Source: an uncultured Leifsonia sp. (GTDB lineage: Bacteria > Actinomycetota > Actinomycetes > Actinomycetales > Microbacteriaceae). From it: a stretch of 64,000 bases of DNA. The notes beneath the pieces are model-generated. The model did not search any database. It was not told the origin of the DNA and worked only from the letters and a program-made list of their open reading frames with translations. The stretch is from assembly GCF_945957465.1 (NCBI RefSeq), contig NZ_CAMFLC010000018.1, positions 1-64,000 on the forward strand, written 5' to 3'. Below, in pieces: positions 56,069 through 64,000 of the stretch; positions within the stretch are counted from its first letter, which is position 1, and each line of letters starts with the position of its first letter. Position numbers and translations under genes: made by a program.

Positions 56069-56742
56069 CAGCTGAAGTCCGAATCCGGTTCGCTGTCGTA
56101 GACGGTCGCGGCGCTCACGGGCCAATGCCGCCGGCCGTTGTTGAGCACGCCACGGCTCTCGTCGAGGTAGCAGTTGCCGCAGAGCGCCTCATAGCTGACC
56201 TCGGCGCCGTCGATGGCGACCTGATCGCCGTCGAACACGAACACCCCGTCGATCTGGCGCGCGTTGAAGATGGCTTTGCGGCCGCAGCGGCAGATCGTCT
56301 TCAGTTCCTCGAGGCTGTGGGCGACCTCCAGGAGCCGCCGGCTGCCGGGAAACGCGACCGTCTGGAAGTCGGTGCGGATGCCGTACGCCAGAACCGGGAT
56401 GTCGTCCAGCAGGGCGATCCGCAGCAGGTCGTCGATCTGCGCCTCGGTGAGGAACTGCGCTTCGTCGACCAGCAGCGCGCTCACGTCGCGGTCGAAGCGC
56501 TTGATCGTGCGCTCCCGATGCTGCTGGAATCTGCCGTACGCGTCCGTCTCGGGAGCGATCAGGAAATCCACTTGGCGGGTCACACCGAGGCGCGACAGGA
56601 TGCCCATGTCGCCCTTGGTGTCGATCTCGGGCTTGGCGAGCAGCACGCGATGCCCGCGTTCCTCATAGTTGTACGCCGCCTGCAGCATGGCCGTGCTCTT
56701 GCCGCTGTTCATCGCGCCGTAGCGGAAATACAGTTTTGCCAC
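56068..56742 (-). CDS. tdk: Thymidine kinase
   Basis: 224 residues, class II. P-loop FRYGAMNSGKSTAML, catalytic Glu in LLVDEAQFL, zinc ligands CRCG and CGNC, and the substrate Tyr-containing EVSYEALCG. It salvages thymidine to dTMP, upstream of the thymidylate kinase encoded at 36.5 kb. The GTG start has no ribosome site but has TAGGAT six bases upstream, so it is probably leaderless, with its -35 inside the end of the response-regulator gene. Confidence 0.95.
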   Translation of the reverse strand: MAKLYFRYGAMNSGKSTAMLQAAYNYEERGHRVLLAKPEIDTKGDMGILSRLGVTRQVDFLIAPETDAYGRFQQHRERTIKRFDRDVSALLVDEAQFLTEAQIDDLLRIALLDDIPVLAYGIRTDFQTVAFPGSRRLLEVAHSLEELKTICRCGRKAIFNARQIDGVFVFDGDQVAIDGAEVSYEALCGNCYLDESRGVLNNGRRHWPVSAATVYDSEPDSDFS

Positions 56743-56748
56743 GGAGCA

Positions 56749-56754
56749 ATCCTA
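56749..56754 (-). promoter_or_regulatory. Putative -10 box of tdk (leaderless)
   Basis: TAGGAT on the minus strand ends six bases before the GTG start. Only 28 bp separate tdk from the response-regulator stop, so the rest of the promoter would lie in coding sequence. Confidence 0.5.
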
Positions 56755-56770
56755 TGCGGGCGCCGCGGGC

Positions 56771-57445
56771 TCAGGTGAGGTAGCCGTCCTCCGCGGCGCG
56801 GCGGATGAGGTCGGCACGCGAACTCGTGGGCCGGCCGGCTTTGCCGTACTTCTCCCGCACGCGCCGCAGATACGTCTTGGCCGTCTCGTACTGCACGTTC
56901 ATCGCCCGCGCGACCTCGGAGGTCGTGCGGCCGTCGGCGTAGAGCACGAGCGCCTGCCGCTCGCCGTCGCTCAGCTTCGGCCGCGACGCTTCCGGAACGG
57001 CGGGCCGCGGTCGCCAGACCGGCTTCTGTTCGACGGCCGCGCCGTCCCGACCCATCGCGGCGAGCGACACGGCGATGAGCTCCGACATCGGCTGGGACTT
57101 CGTGACGTACGCGACGGCGCCGGCTGCCAGCGCCGCATCGCGGTCCTGCTGCGTATCCACGGCGCTCAAGACGACCACCTTCGCCCCGGCCGCGCGACAG
57201 GTGCGGACCCGCGCTCCGATCGACACCGACTCCTGCAGTTGCAGGTCCATGATCACCAGATCGGTCGGGAACGCCTCGCTGTGCACGAGCTCCAGCCAGC
57301 TGCCCGCTCGCACGACGAGGTCGAACTCGGGCGCGTTGCGCTCGATCCAGGTGGCGAGGCTGTCGAGGAGGATCTCGTGGTCGTCGAGGATGGCGAGCCG
57401 GATCGGCGGGGATGACGATGCGGGCTGTGCTGTGGCGGTGCTCAT
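56771..57445 (-). CDS. NarL/FixJ-type response regulator
   Basis: 224 residues. Receiver domain with acidic pocket D21-D22, phospho-acceptor Asp67 (LVIMDLQLQ), Ser94 and Lys116, then a LuxR-type helix-turn-helix (GRTTSEVARAMNVQYETAKT). The receiver is complete and should be phosphorylated. It follows the two sensor genes in a coupled row (ATGA overlap). Target genes are unknown. Confidence 0.93.
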   Translation of the reverse strand: MSTATAQPASSSPPIRLAILDDHEILLDSLATWIERNAPEFDLVVRAGSWLELVHSEAFPTDLVIMDLQLQESVSIGARVRTCRAAGAKVVVLSAVDTQQDRDAALAAGAVAYVTKSQPMSELIAVSLAAMGRDGAAVEQKPVWRPRPAVPEASRPKLSDGERQALVLYADGRTTSEVARAMNVQYETAKTYLRRVREKYGKAGRPTSSRADLIRRAAEDGYLT

Positions 57446-58653
57446 GGTGCTCGCCTCCCAGGGTATGCGAAACGCACGGTGAGGCGGCCATCGTCCACGC
57501 GCATGGACGCCTCCATCGAGACGGACTGCAGCGCGCCGAGGAACGGTACGAGCGCGGACCGCAGGATGCGACGCGACTCGTTCACCGTTGCGGTCAGCAC
57601 GAACATCGGGCGTTCAGGACGGGAGACCGCGATGGCGAGGGTGGTCGGGTGGAGCCCGGGGAGGCCGGCCACGGTGCCGATCAGGGCGCCGACGATCGCG
57701 CGCTGCTCCTCGCTCAGCACCCGGTCGAGCCGATCGGGATCGTCCACGCGCGTCCAGCGCCGCGGGTCGTCGGCTGCTCCGCGCCGGGCCAGGGCCAGGT
57801 CGACCGTCTCGGCGAGCCAGCTGCGGTCGGCGGCATCGACCGCAGCGCGACGAAGTCGCGACGCAATGGCCCGCGCTCGTTCGCGGTCCTCCGGTTCGAT
57901 CCGCCCGGAGGAGAGCAGGCCGGTGAGGAACGGCACCGCCTCGACGTTGAGTGCGGTGGCGCGCTCTTGCGCGACCATCCGTTCCGCGACCTGCCGAAGC
58001 TCGCCCTCCAACCGGAGCTGGGCGGCCCGGGCGACCTCGCGCCAGCGGAGCGTCTCCCCCGTCATCGTCCAGGCATAACCCGCACCGCCGCACGCGAGCG
58101 CGAGAATCGGGGTGGCTGCGACGGTCGCGTAGACCGCGGGATGGGTGACGATCGCCAACGACGGCGATTGCGCCGCGGCCAGGGCTCCGAGCACCAGGGC
58201 GCCGGCGGTCGCCGTCGCCAGCACCTCGGCGACCGGGCGGTAGAGGGGCATGGCGGTCAGCAGCAGTGCGACGGCGATCTGACCCCAGTCGTCCTGGATG
58301 CGCTGGTTGTGTCCCCACACCGACGCGTCGAAGAGGACTGCGGAGGCCAGGGTCACCCCGATGATGGCGACGTGCGACCAGAGCCCGACCGGCGCGAGAC
58401 CCGGATGGGTACGGATCGCAGCGACGGCGACGGCGACGCAGAGGACGACGATGGCCCAGACCGCCAGAGCCGGGCTGCGCAGCTGCTCATGATGCACGAT
58501 CGTCGAATAGACGGCATACCCCACGGCGACCGATCCGATCAACGGCACCAGCAACCAGGCCGACTGCACGCCCAGAGGGTCCAGCCGCTGCGGGGTACGC
58601 TCGACCGGCATCGACCGATAGCGCACGATGGTGTCCGCGATCACCGTGTTCAC
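57442..58653 (-). CDS. Sensor-kinase-like membrane protein without kinase motifs
   Basis: 403 residues from a GTG overlapping the stop of the true kinase gene (GTGA). The first ~200 residues have about six membrane helices; a coiled-coil-like helix follows (LRWREVARAAQLRLEGELRQ). Where the partner has its phospho-His, this protein reads ALNVEAVPFL, and no N box or G box is found in the C-terminal domain, although the last strands (MRVDDGRLTVRF) resemble an ATPase end. It is probably a degenerate kinase acting as co-sensor or as binding partner of the kinase. I infer this from order, coupling and layout. Confidence 0.75.
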   Translation of the reverse strand: MNTVIADTIVRYRSMPVERTPQRLDPLGVQSAWLLVPLIGSVAVGYAVYSTIVHHEQLRSPALAVWAIVVLCVAVAVAAIRTHPGLAPVGLWSHVAIIGVTLASAVLFDASVWGHNQRIQDDWGQIAVALLLTAMPLYRPVAEVLATATAGALVLGALAAAQSPSLAIVTHPAVYATVAATPILALACGGAGYAWTMTGETLRWREVARAAQLRLEGELRQVAERMVAQERATALNVEAVPFLTGLLSSGRIEPEDRERARAIASRLRRAAVDAADRSWLAETVDLALARRGAADDPRRWTRVDDPDRLDRVLSEEQRAIVGALIGTVAGLPGLHPTTLAIAVSRPERPMFVLTATVNESRRILRSALVPFLGALQSVSMEASMRVDDGRLTVRFAYPGRRAP

Positions 58654-59843
58654 GAGGCCACCGCCTCCGGCACGGTCATGATCACGGTCGTTCCCACGTC
58701 CTCGCTCGAGTAGATCGTCACGGTGCCGCCGACCTTGCTGATGCGGTCGTGCACCGATTGCCGCAGGCCGAGGCGGTCGGCGCCAACGGGCACCGAGCCG
58801 AAACCCCGGCCGCCATCCACGACCATCACCGAGACGGAGCCCTCGCCGGTCGAGACGGCCACCTCCGCAGTCGCGCTGCCGGAATGCCGCAGGACGTTGA
58901 CCAGGCACTGGCGCACGGCGAGCCCGAGGGCGCGTCGCGAGTCATCGGCCAGCCCGGCGACCGCGTCCCGGTCGCCCGAGACATCGACGGAGAGGCCCTC
59001 GTCGCGAGCGTCCTCGATGGCTCGCCGCAGCTCGCTGCCGTACCAGGGGTCGGCGCCCGCCGTCGAAGTCGGCGTCGGATCCCCGGGCAGAGCCGCTCCT
59101 CCGAGCGCGTGGAGGTCGGATTCGATGCGCCCGCGGAGGCGCGGCGAGAGCTCGCCCGGTTCGGCGGCCGCAATGGCGGCGAGCTCACTGAGCACGGTGT
59201 CGTGCAGGTCCGCCGTCGACTCGGCCAGCAGCTCCCGTCGCAGGTCGACGAGACGCGCGTCGCGCACCGCCCGGTGGATGGCCGACTGGGTTCGGGACCG
59301 GGAACCGCGCGTGAGCCCGTCGAAGGCGAGCACGCCGACCAGCAGCAGGTACGCGCCGAGCGAGACCGCGTCGGGACGGAACCCGCGGTCGGCCGCGGTC
59401 GCGCCCACAAGCACGGCTGCCTCGGCGAGCGCGAAGCCGAGCGTCGCCCAGAGGATCCCGCCGAGCGCTCCGGTCCCCGTCCCGCCGACCAGGGTCATGG
59501 CGACGACCGGAAGGGCGACCACCAGCAGGTTGGTGTCGCGGTACGTCGGAGTGCTCTCGAAGAGGATGTAGACGTACAGGAAGGTGCACACTGCCCCGAC
59601 CAGCAAGTACACCACCGTCAGGAGAACGGTGCGACCGCGCGACAGCAGGACCAGCAGGAGGATCATCGGCAGGAGGACGAGGGTGCTGATCCAGGAAGTC
59701 GACCCTGTCGTCCCTCCCAGCGCGGAAATGGCGACGTTGACGATCGCCATCGCCAAGCACACCAGGGCCGCCCAGCGAGCTGCGGTAGCCAGCGCTTTGG
59801 AGTTCGCCGCCCGCGAGAGGTGGCTGGGAAGACCGAGCGACAC
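58650..59843 (-). CDS. Sensor histidine kinase (HisKA_3-like)
   Basis: 397 residues from a GTG with AAGGAG upstream. Six membrane helices (about 20-170) carry no large outside loop, so it senses within the membrane or through a partner. Phospho-acceptor His214 in ADLHDTVLSELAAI, N box with Asn316 (CLVNVLRHS), and G box with Asp343 (VVDGGRGFGS). It is the first gene of a row of three with the pseudo-kinase and the response regulator. Confidence 0.92.
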   Translation of the reverse strand: MSLGLPSHLSRAANSKALATAARWAALVCLAMAIVNVAISALGGTTGSTSWISTLVLLPMILLLVLLSRGRTVLLTVVYLLVGAVCTFLYVYILFESTPTYRDTNLLVVALPVVAMTLVGGTGTGALGGILWATLGFALAEAAVLVGATAADRGFRPDAVSLGAYLLLVGVLAFDGLTRGSRSRTQSAIHRAVRDARLVDLRRELLAESTADLHDTVLSELAAIAAAEPGELSPRLRGRIESDLHALGGAALPGDPTPTSTAGADPWYGSELRRAIEDARDEGLSVDVSGDRDAVAGLADDSRRALGLAVRQCLVNVLRHSGSATAEVAVSTGEGSVSVMVVDGGRGFGSVPVGADRLGLRQSVHDRISKVGGTVTIYSSEDVGTTVIMTVPEAVAS

Positions 59844-60005
59844 CGGGCTCCTTCGACGCGAGACGGGCCGGCAGGATCCGCCGGAGGGTGCCGGTGGACC
59901 GCGACGCCCCAGAGTGGATTATGGCAGTTCACCCGGTCGCTGTGTACCCCGGGCGTGCAGGTCTCTTGTACCCCGCGGCTTCGGGGCTCCGCTCCAGGCG
60001 GCTGC

Positions 60006-61115
60006 TCAGAAGAGCATCGGCTGAACGCCGAGCGTCACGAGTGCCGCCTCCGGGGTCATCTCCTGGGGCGCCACGCGCTCAACCGCGCGCCGCTCGCCCT
60101 CCGTGTCGCGCAGCATCCCGATCGCCGAGGAGCGCACGCCGCCGGTCACCGGGTCCTCCTCGCCGCGTTCCAACCGGTGCGCGCGGATGAGCGGCTTGAT
60201 GCGCGCAGCGAGCCAGGCTCGGTACTCCTTGGGAGCGTAGGTGCCGCGGCCGTACATCTTTCGATACCGCGGCAGCAGCTCGGGATGCTCGCGGCCGAGC
60301 CAGAGGTAATACCACTCCTTGACCCCGGGCTTCAGGTGGAGCGCCGTGTAGAGCACGCTGGTGGCACCGGCAGCCTTCGCCTGTCGCAACGCCTCGTCGA
60401 GGTGAGCGCGCGTGTCGGTGAGGTACGGGAGGATCGGCATCAGGAACACCGAGCAGTCGAGACCGTGCTCGCGCACGGCGGTGACCGTCGCCAGGCGCGC
60501 CTTGGTCGTCGGCGTCCCCGGCTCGACCGACTGCTGGAGTTCGTCGTCGTACACGGCGATCGACAGGGCGAGGTCGACGGGGACGCGTCGCGATGCCTCC
60601 GCGAGCCGGTCGAGATCGCGACGGAGAAGCGACCCCTTGGTGAGGATGCTGAACGGCGTTCCCGAATCGGCGAGGGCGTCGATGATGCCCGGCATGAGCG
60701 CGTAGCGCCCCTCGGCACGCTGGTACGGGTCGGTGTTGGTGCCCAACGCGACCGGATGATGACCCCAGCTCGGCTTGGCCAGCTCTTTGCGCAGCACATC
60801 GGCCACGTTGACCTTGACGATGATCTCCTGGTCGAAGTCTTTGCCCTGATCGAGCTCGAGGTAGCTGTGCGTGGGCCGGGCGAAGCAGTACACGCACGCG
60901 TGTGAACACCCACGGTAGGGATTGATGGTCCAGCCGAAGGGCATCGGCCCTCCCCCGCCGGGAATCTTGTTGAGCGCCGACTTGGCGAGGATCTCGTGGA
61001 AGGTGATGCCCGCGAAGTCCGGAGTGCGCACCGATCGGACCAGGTTGTTCAACCGGGCGAGACCGGGCAGGGCCGACGGCGTCTCCACCGCCAGCTCCTG
61101 CCCGCTCCACCTCAT
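60006..61115 (-). CDS. Radical SAM protein, Rv2578c family (spore photoproduct lyase relative)
   Basis: 369 residues. The iron-sulphur motif is C70-S-H-A-C74-V-Y-C77, preceded by INPYRGC as in the SplB-related Rv2578c family. It continues as a partial TIM barrel with ALGTNTDPYQ, SILTKGSLLRRDLD and PILPYLTDT. The reaction is unknown; the relation to DNA photoproduct repair and the perfect SOS box upstream suggest a DNA-damage function. The ATG is only six bases from the SOS palindrome. Confidence 0.92.
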   Translation of the reverse strand: MRWSGQELAVETPSALPGLARLNNLVRSVRTPDFAGITFHEILAKSALNKIPGGGGPMPFGWTINPYRGCSHACVYCFARPTHSYLELDQGKDFDQEIIVKVNVADVLRKELAKPSWGHHPVALGTNTDPYQRAEGRYALMPGIIDALADSGTPFSILTKGSLLRRDLDRLAEASRRVPVDLALSIAVYDDELQQSVEPGTPTTKARLATVTAVREHGLDCSVFLMPILPYLTDTRAHLDEALRQAKAAGATSVLYTALHLKPGVKEWYYLWLGREHPELLPRYRKMYGRGTYAPKEYRAWLAARIKPLIRAHRLERGEEDPVTGGVRSSAIGMLRDTEGERRAVERVAPQEMTPEAALVTLGVQPMLF

Positions 61116-61121
61116 GCATCT

Positions 61122-61141
61122 ATTCGAACATATGTTCGAAT
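61122..61141. promoter_or_regulatory. SOS box (LexA operator)
   Basis: A perfect 20-bp palindrome contains CGAACATATGTTCG, matching the Gram-positive/actinobacterial LexA consensus CGAACNNNNGTTCG without mismatch. It occupies the core promoter of the radical SAM gene, in a gap of only 54 bp after the ABC-F gene. Confidence 0.92.
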
Positions 61142-61169
61142 GAGCGTCAAGCGGAAGATCCTCACCGGC

Positions 61170-62780
61170 TCACAGGGCGACCACGTCCCCGCTCCACCGC
61201 TCCCGCAGCCAGCGATCGTGGCTGGCGACGACGACGGCGCCGGGGTAGCCGCCGAGGGCCTCCTCCAGCTCGGTGGCGAGACCGAGCGAGAGGTGGTTGG
61301 TCGGTTCGTCGAGCAGGAAGACGTGCGGCGGCCGCGCCATGATGAGCGCCAGGGCCAGACGCCGCTGCTGCCCCACGGACAGCAACCCCACCTCGCGATC
61401 GAGGTCTCGCGGCGCGAGCAGCCCCAGGCCGGACAGGGGCACCGTCTCCGCGCGGCGCTCGCCGAGCGCCAGCTCGTAGATCCGCCGCGGCGTCTGCGTC
61501 GGATCCGCGAACCGCACGTCCTGTTCCAGAAGCTCCACGCGCAGCCCGCGACGCCGGTGCACCGTCCCGACGAGCGGGACGATCCGCCCCGCCAGCACCG
61601 AGAGCAGCGTCGACTTGCCCGCGCCGTTCGGGCCCGTCACCAGCACCCGGGACTCGGCCTCGACCGCGAACCGTGACAGCGTCAGGCGCCCCGGCACGTG
61701 GAGATCGTCGGCCTGCAGCAGAGACCCGGCCTCGTCACCCAGACGCTGGAACCCGGCGGGGATGCCCGTGAAGCCGAGCGGCTTCGGCGGCTTGCGCACC
61801 TGCGACTTCGTCAGCTCGTCCAGCCGCCCATCGGCGTTCCGGATCCGCCGGCTGATCTGCCTGTCGAGCGTGTTGCCCTTGTACGACTTGACGAACTTGT
61901 CGTTGTCGCGCACCTTGCCCGACCACGCGATGGAACGTGCGGTGACCTCGACCGCGTGCTTCAGCGCTGCGAGCTCGGCCTGCTCGTCGGAGTACTGCTT
62001 CTCCCAGCGGGCGCGCTCGGCGGCCTTCTCGGCGAGGTAGGCGCTGTAACCGCCGCCGAACACGGTGGTGCCGGAGCGCGTCGGGTCGAGATCCAGCAGC
62101 CCGGTGGCGGCCGAGTCGAGGAAGGCGCGATCGTGGCTCGCGAAGAGCACCGGTCCGTGCCAGCCCAGCAGCTGCGACTCCAGGAACGCCGCGGCCTCGT
62201 CGTCCAGGTGGTTGGTCGGCTCGTCGAGGAGCAGTGCATCCGGCCGGCCGAGCAGCAGCGCGGCGAGCGCGAACCGGCTCCGCTGACCTCCCGAGACCTC
62301 GGAAAGCCGCCGGGCCAGCGGGATGCCGCCCACCCCGAGACCGTCGAGCAATGCGTCGCGACGCGATTCGGCCGTCCAGACCTCGGCACGCTCGGCCGCG
62401 CTCAACGCCTCGTCGTAGCGCACAGCGGCGGCAGGATCGTCGCCCGCGAGGGCGAGCGACGCGGCCTCCAGCCCGCGTTCGATCGCGCGCACCTCTGCGA
62501 GCGCGTCCTCCATCAGCGCCGCGAGCGTGTCCTCCGGCCGGAAGCGCACCTCCTGCCAGAGGAAACCGACACGACGCGGCCTCGAGACCACGCCGGAGTC
62601 GGGAGTCTCGGCGCCGGCGAGCACGCGCAGCAGCGTCGACTTGCCGACGCCGTTCTCGCCGATGAGGCCGATGCGCGCGCCAGGGGGCACGGTCAGCGAC
62701 ACGTCGGAGAGCACCCGCCGGTCGCCGTAGTGCACCGAGATTCCGTCCGCGCGGAGCGGGGAGAGAGTGAGGGTATGCAT
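61170..62780 (-). CDS. ABC-F family ATPase
   Basis: 536 residues. Two ATPase domains: Walker A GENGVGKST and GPNGAGKST, signatures SGGQRSR and SVGQQRR (the second with Val for Gly), Walker B LLLDEPTNHLD and FLLDEPTNHLS, joined by a charged linker, with no membrane helices. ABC-F proteins act on ribosomes; some protect from macrolide, lincosamide or pleuromutilin drugs. The ATG has GGAAGG upstream. The frame stays open for 56 more codons, but that part looks like leader RNA. Resistance function is an inference from the long leader. Confidence 0.88.
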   Translation of the reverse strand: MHTLTLSPLRADGISVHYGDRRVLSDVSLTVPPGARIGLIGENGVGKSTLLRVLAGAETPDSGVVSRPRRVGFLWQEVRFRPEDTLAALMEDALAEVRAIERGLEAASLALAGDDPAAAVRYDEALSAAERAEVWTAESRRDALLDGLGVGGIPLARRLSEVSGGQRSRFALAALLLGRPDALLLDEPTNHLDDEAAAFLESQLLGWHGPVLFASHDRAFLDSAATGLLDLDPTRSGTTVFGGGYSAYLAEKAAERARWEKQYSDEQAELAALKHAVEVTARSIAWSGKVRDNDKFVKSYKGNTLDRQISRRIRNADGRLDELTKSQVRKPPKPLGFTGIPAGFQRLGDEAGSLLQADDLHVPGRLTLSRFAVEAESRVLVTGPNGAGKSTLLSVLAGRIVPLVGTVHRRRGLRVELLEQDVRFADPTQTPRRIYELALGERRAETVPLSGLGLLAPRDLDREVGLLSVGQQRRLALALIMARPPHVFLLDEPTNHLSLGLATELEEALGGYPGAVVVASHDRWLRERWSGDVVAL

Positions 62781-62993
62781 GAGTTCCACCTTCCGGGCGC
62801 TCCGACAGGAGCAGGTTCCCGCCGGGCGGACTTCCGTCGATGGAGTGCGCCGGAGCGCCCAGTGCCGGATGACCAGGCGGCGCAGGACCCGAAGGGTCGC
62901 TCCCTCGATCGACGGCGCCTCGGGCGCGGGACGAGAGGAGGTTCTCACTTCATAGCGCCGCCGACTCTAACAGGTCGACGGCACGGCTGTCCA
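62781..62993 (-). promoter_or_regulatory. Promoter and long structured leader of the ABC-F gene
   Basis: On the minus strand TGGACA (62988-62993) and TAGAGT (62964-62969) are 18 bp apart, predicting a start near 62957 and an untranslated leader of about 177 bases. It contains a two-codon open frame ATG-AAG-TGA (62945-62953), a GACCC-GAA-GGGTC hairpin (62886-62898), an 8-bp long-range pairing (62834-62841 with 62908-62915) and a GCTCC-GACA-GGAGC hairpin (62799-62812) beside the ribosome site. This is the layout of ribosome-mediated attenuators. The -35 overlaps the mqo stem-loop. Confidence 0.5.
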
Positions 62994-63026
62994 GTCGATC
63001 CGTACCGCACGGTACGGATCGACTGG
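62991..63026 (-). terminator. Perfect 17-bp stem-loop after mqo
   Basis: Arms 62991-63007 and 63010-63026 are perfectly complementary around CA. It begins 11 bases past the mqo stop. No U-run follows on the minus strand, so it is a stem-only terminator or stabiliser. It overlaps the -35 of the ABC-F promoter. Confidence 0.75.
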
Positions 63027-63037
63027 TGGCGGGCGGG

Positions 63038-64000
63038 TCAGGCCCGAACGACCTGCCCGGCCGGCTGCTCCGCGAGATCGAGCACGGCCGCGGTGTCGGC
63101 GAGCACCCGGGCCGCCTCCTTCGGGCGGTCGTTGAGCGTCGTACCGACCGTCGGGATCAGCGTCTTGAGCGTCGGCAGCCAACCCGCGTAGCGGTCGGGG
63201 AAGCACGTCTGCAGCAGATCGATCATGATCGGGACCGCCGTCGACGCGCCGGGGGACGCGCCGAGGAGGCCGGCGATCGAGCCATCGGCCGACGCGATCA
63301 CCTCGGTGCCGAACTGGAGGACCCCGCCCTTCTTGGGATCCTTCTTCATGACCTGCACGCGCTGGCCCGCCGTGATCAGCTCCCAGTCCTCCGACTTGGC
63401 GGTGGGCATGAACTCCTGCAGCGCCTTCATCTTCTTGGCGCGGTTCGCCAGCAACTCACCGACCAGGTATTTGATGAGATCGAAGTTGTCGCGGGCCACG
63501 GCGAGCATGGGGCCGAGGTTGCCGGCGCGCACCGAGCCGGGGAGATCCCACCAGCTGCCGCTCTTCAGGAACTTCGGGCTGAAGCCGGCGTAGGGGCCGA
63601 ACAGCAGCGATGCCTCGCCGTCGACGACGCGGGTGTCGAGGTGCGGGACCGACATGGGCGGGGCGCCGACGGCGGCCTTGCCGTAGACTTTGGCCTGGTG
63701 CTGGGCGACGATCTTCGGATCGGACGTGCGCAGGAACTGGCCGGAGATCGGGAACCCGCCGAACCCCTTGATCTCCGGGATGCCGGACTTCTGCAGCAGG
63801 TGGAGGGCGCCGCCTCCCGCGCCGACGAACACGAACCGGGCAGTCGCCTCGTGCGGCGTGTGGCCGACCTCGTGGCGCACCTTGATGCGCCACAGACCGT
63901 CGGAGGTGCGCTTGATGCTGCGCACACGGTGGTTGAGCGCCAGCTCGGCGCCGTTCGCGACGAGGTCGTCGATCAGGGCGCGGGTGAGCGCGCCGAAGTC
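63038..64000 (-). CDS. mqo: Malate:quinone oxidoreductase, 3' part (5' end outside window)
   Basis: 320 residues of the C-terminal two thirds; the frame is open to base 64000. [61 protein letters not shown] and [19 protein letters not shown] are characteristic Mqo sequences. It oxidises malate to oxaloacetate at the membrane, feeding quinone, and supplies PEP carboxykinase when growing on acids. The N-terminal FAD loop is outside. Confidence 0.96.
   Translation of the reverse strand, partial: DFGALTRALIDDLVANGAELALNHRVRSIKRTSDGLWRIKVRHEVGHTPHEATARFVFVGAGGGALHLLQKSGIPEIKGFGGFPISGQFLRTSDPKIVAQHQAKVYGKAAVGAPPMSVPHLDTRVVDGEASLLFGPYAGFSPKFLKSGSWWDLPGSVRAGNLGPMLAVARDNFDLIKYLVGELLANRAKKMKALQEFMPTAKSEDWELITAGQRVQVMKKDPKKGGVLQFGTEVIASADGSIAGLLGASPGASTAVPIMIDLLQTCFPDRYAGWLPTLKTLIPTVGTTLNDRPKEAARVLADTAAVLDLAEQPAGQVVRA

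Noticed and set aside
62781-62948. A 56-residue N-terminal extension of the ABC-F protein
   Set aside because: It would start at a GTG without a ribosome site; the ATG at 62780 has GGAAGG and begins at the usual first ATPase strand. Kept only as a test of the leader model.

Overview
The window is GC-rich chromosomal DNA from an actinobacterium. Gene families and gene order suggest Micrococcales, most likely a Leifsonia-like member of the Microbacteriaceae; this is inferred from the proteins, as there is no 16S gene here. I see no insertion sequence, prophage, plasmid function or CRISPR array. Both ends cut genes: a HAD hydrolase on the left and malate:quinone oxidoreductase on the right.

Layout. 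1-7.5 kb: HAD hydrolase, an LCP cell-wall protein, then the glycerol genes glpD-glpF-glpK with a divergent SorC-type regulator and two matching palindromic operators. 7.6-11.3 kb: an FMN riboswitch driving ribD-ribE-ribBA-ribH. 11.3-18.1 kb: transport (small membrane protein, MHS-type MFS carrier, a three-gene Drr-like ABC exporter, an ABC half-transporter). 18.2-21.7 kb: PEP carboxykinase and a divergent RamB-type carbon regulator. 21.8-27.4 kb: a minus-strand run of dehydrogenase E1-alpha-like protein, alpha/beta hydrolase, Lrp regulator, aldehyde dehydrogenase, thiolase and SDR, which looks like acyl-CoA or branched-chain catabolism. 27.5-33.6 kb: MMPL transporter, nicotinamidase, PBP4, TMEM175-like channel, tRNA-Thr, TetR. 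33.7-40.5 kb: topA-tmk-holB-secreted hydrolase. 40.5-43.8 kb: a compact Tad/Flp pilus locus preceded by a 6C small RNA. 44-50.4 kb: acs, RidA, DUF4177, class A PBP, metallophosphoesterase, tRNA-Pro. 50.5-56.7 kb: flavin enzymes, a LAXTG surface protein, a DUF4012 protein, UDP-sugar dehydrogenase, thymidine kinase. 56.8-59.8 kb: a response regulator with two sensor genes, one apparently degenerate. 60-64 kb: an SOS-box-controlled radical SAM protein, an ABC-F protein with a long leader, and mqo.

How it works together. glp, pckG/RamB, acs, mqo and the acyl-CoA genes describe growth on glycerol, acetate and fatty or branched acids with gluconeogenesis. LCP, PBP4, PBP1, DUF4012, LAXTG protein and UDP-sugar dehydrogenase serve the envelope. 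The stretch holB-topA-tad-6C RNA-acs-RidA-ponA-metallophosphoesterase keeps the order I recall from Mycobacterium tuberculosis (about Rv3644c to Rv3683), so it is an old actinobacterial core region.

Most notable: a shared glp operator pair; a 20-bp perfect SOS palindrome in front of the radical SAM gene; a textbook 6C RNA at the head of the tad locus; an E1-alpha homologue without its cofactor residues; a sensor-kinase relative lacking catalytic motifs translationally coupled to a normal kinase; and six genes with a TANNNT box exactly six bases before the start codon, as expected for leaderless mRNAs. I found no clearly new defence or mobile system.
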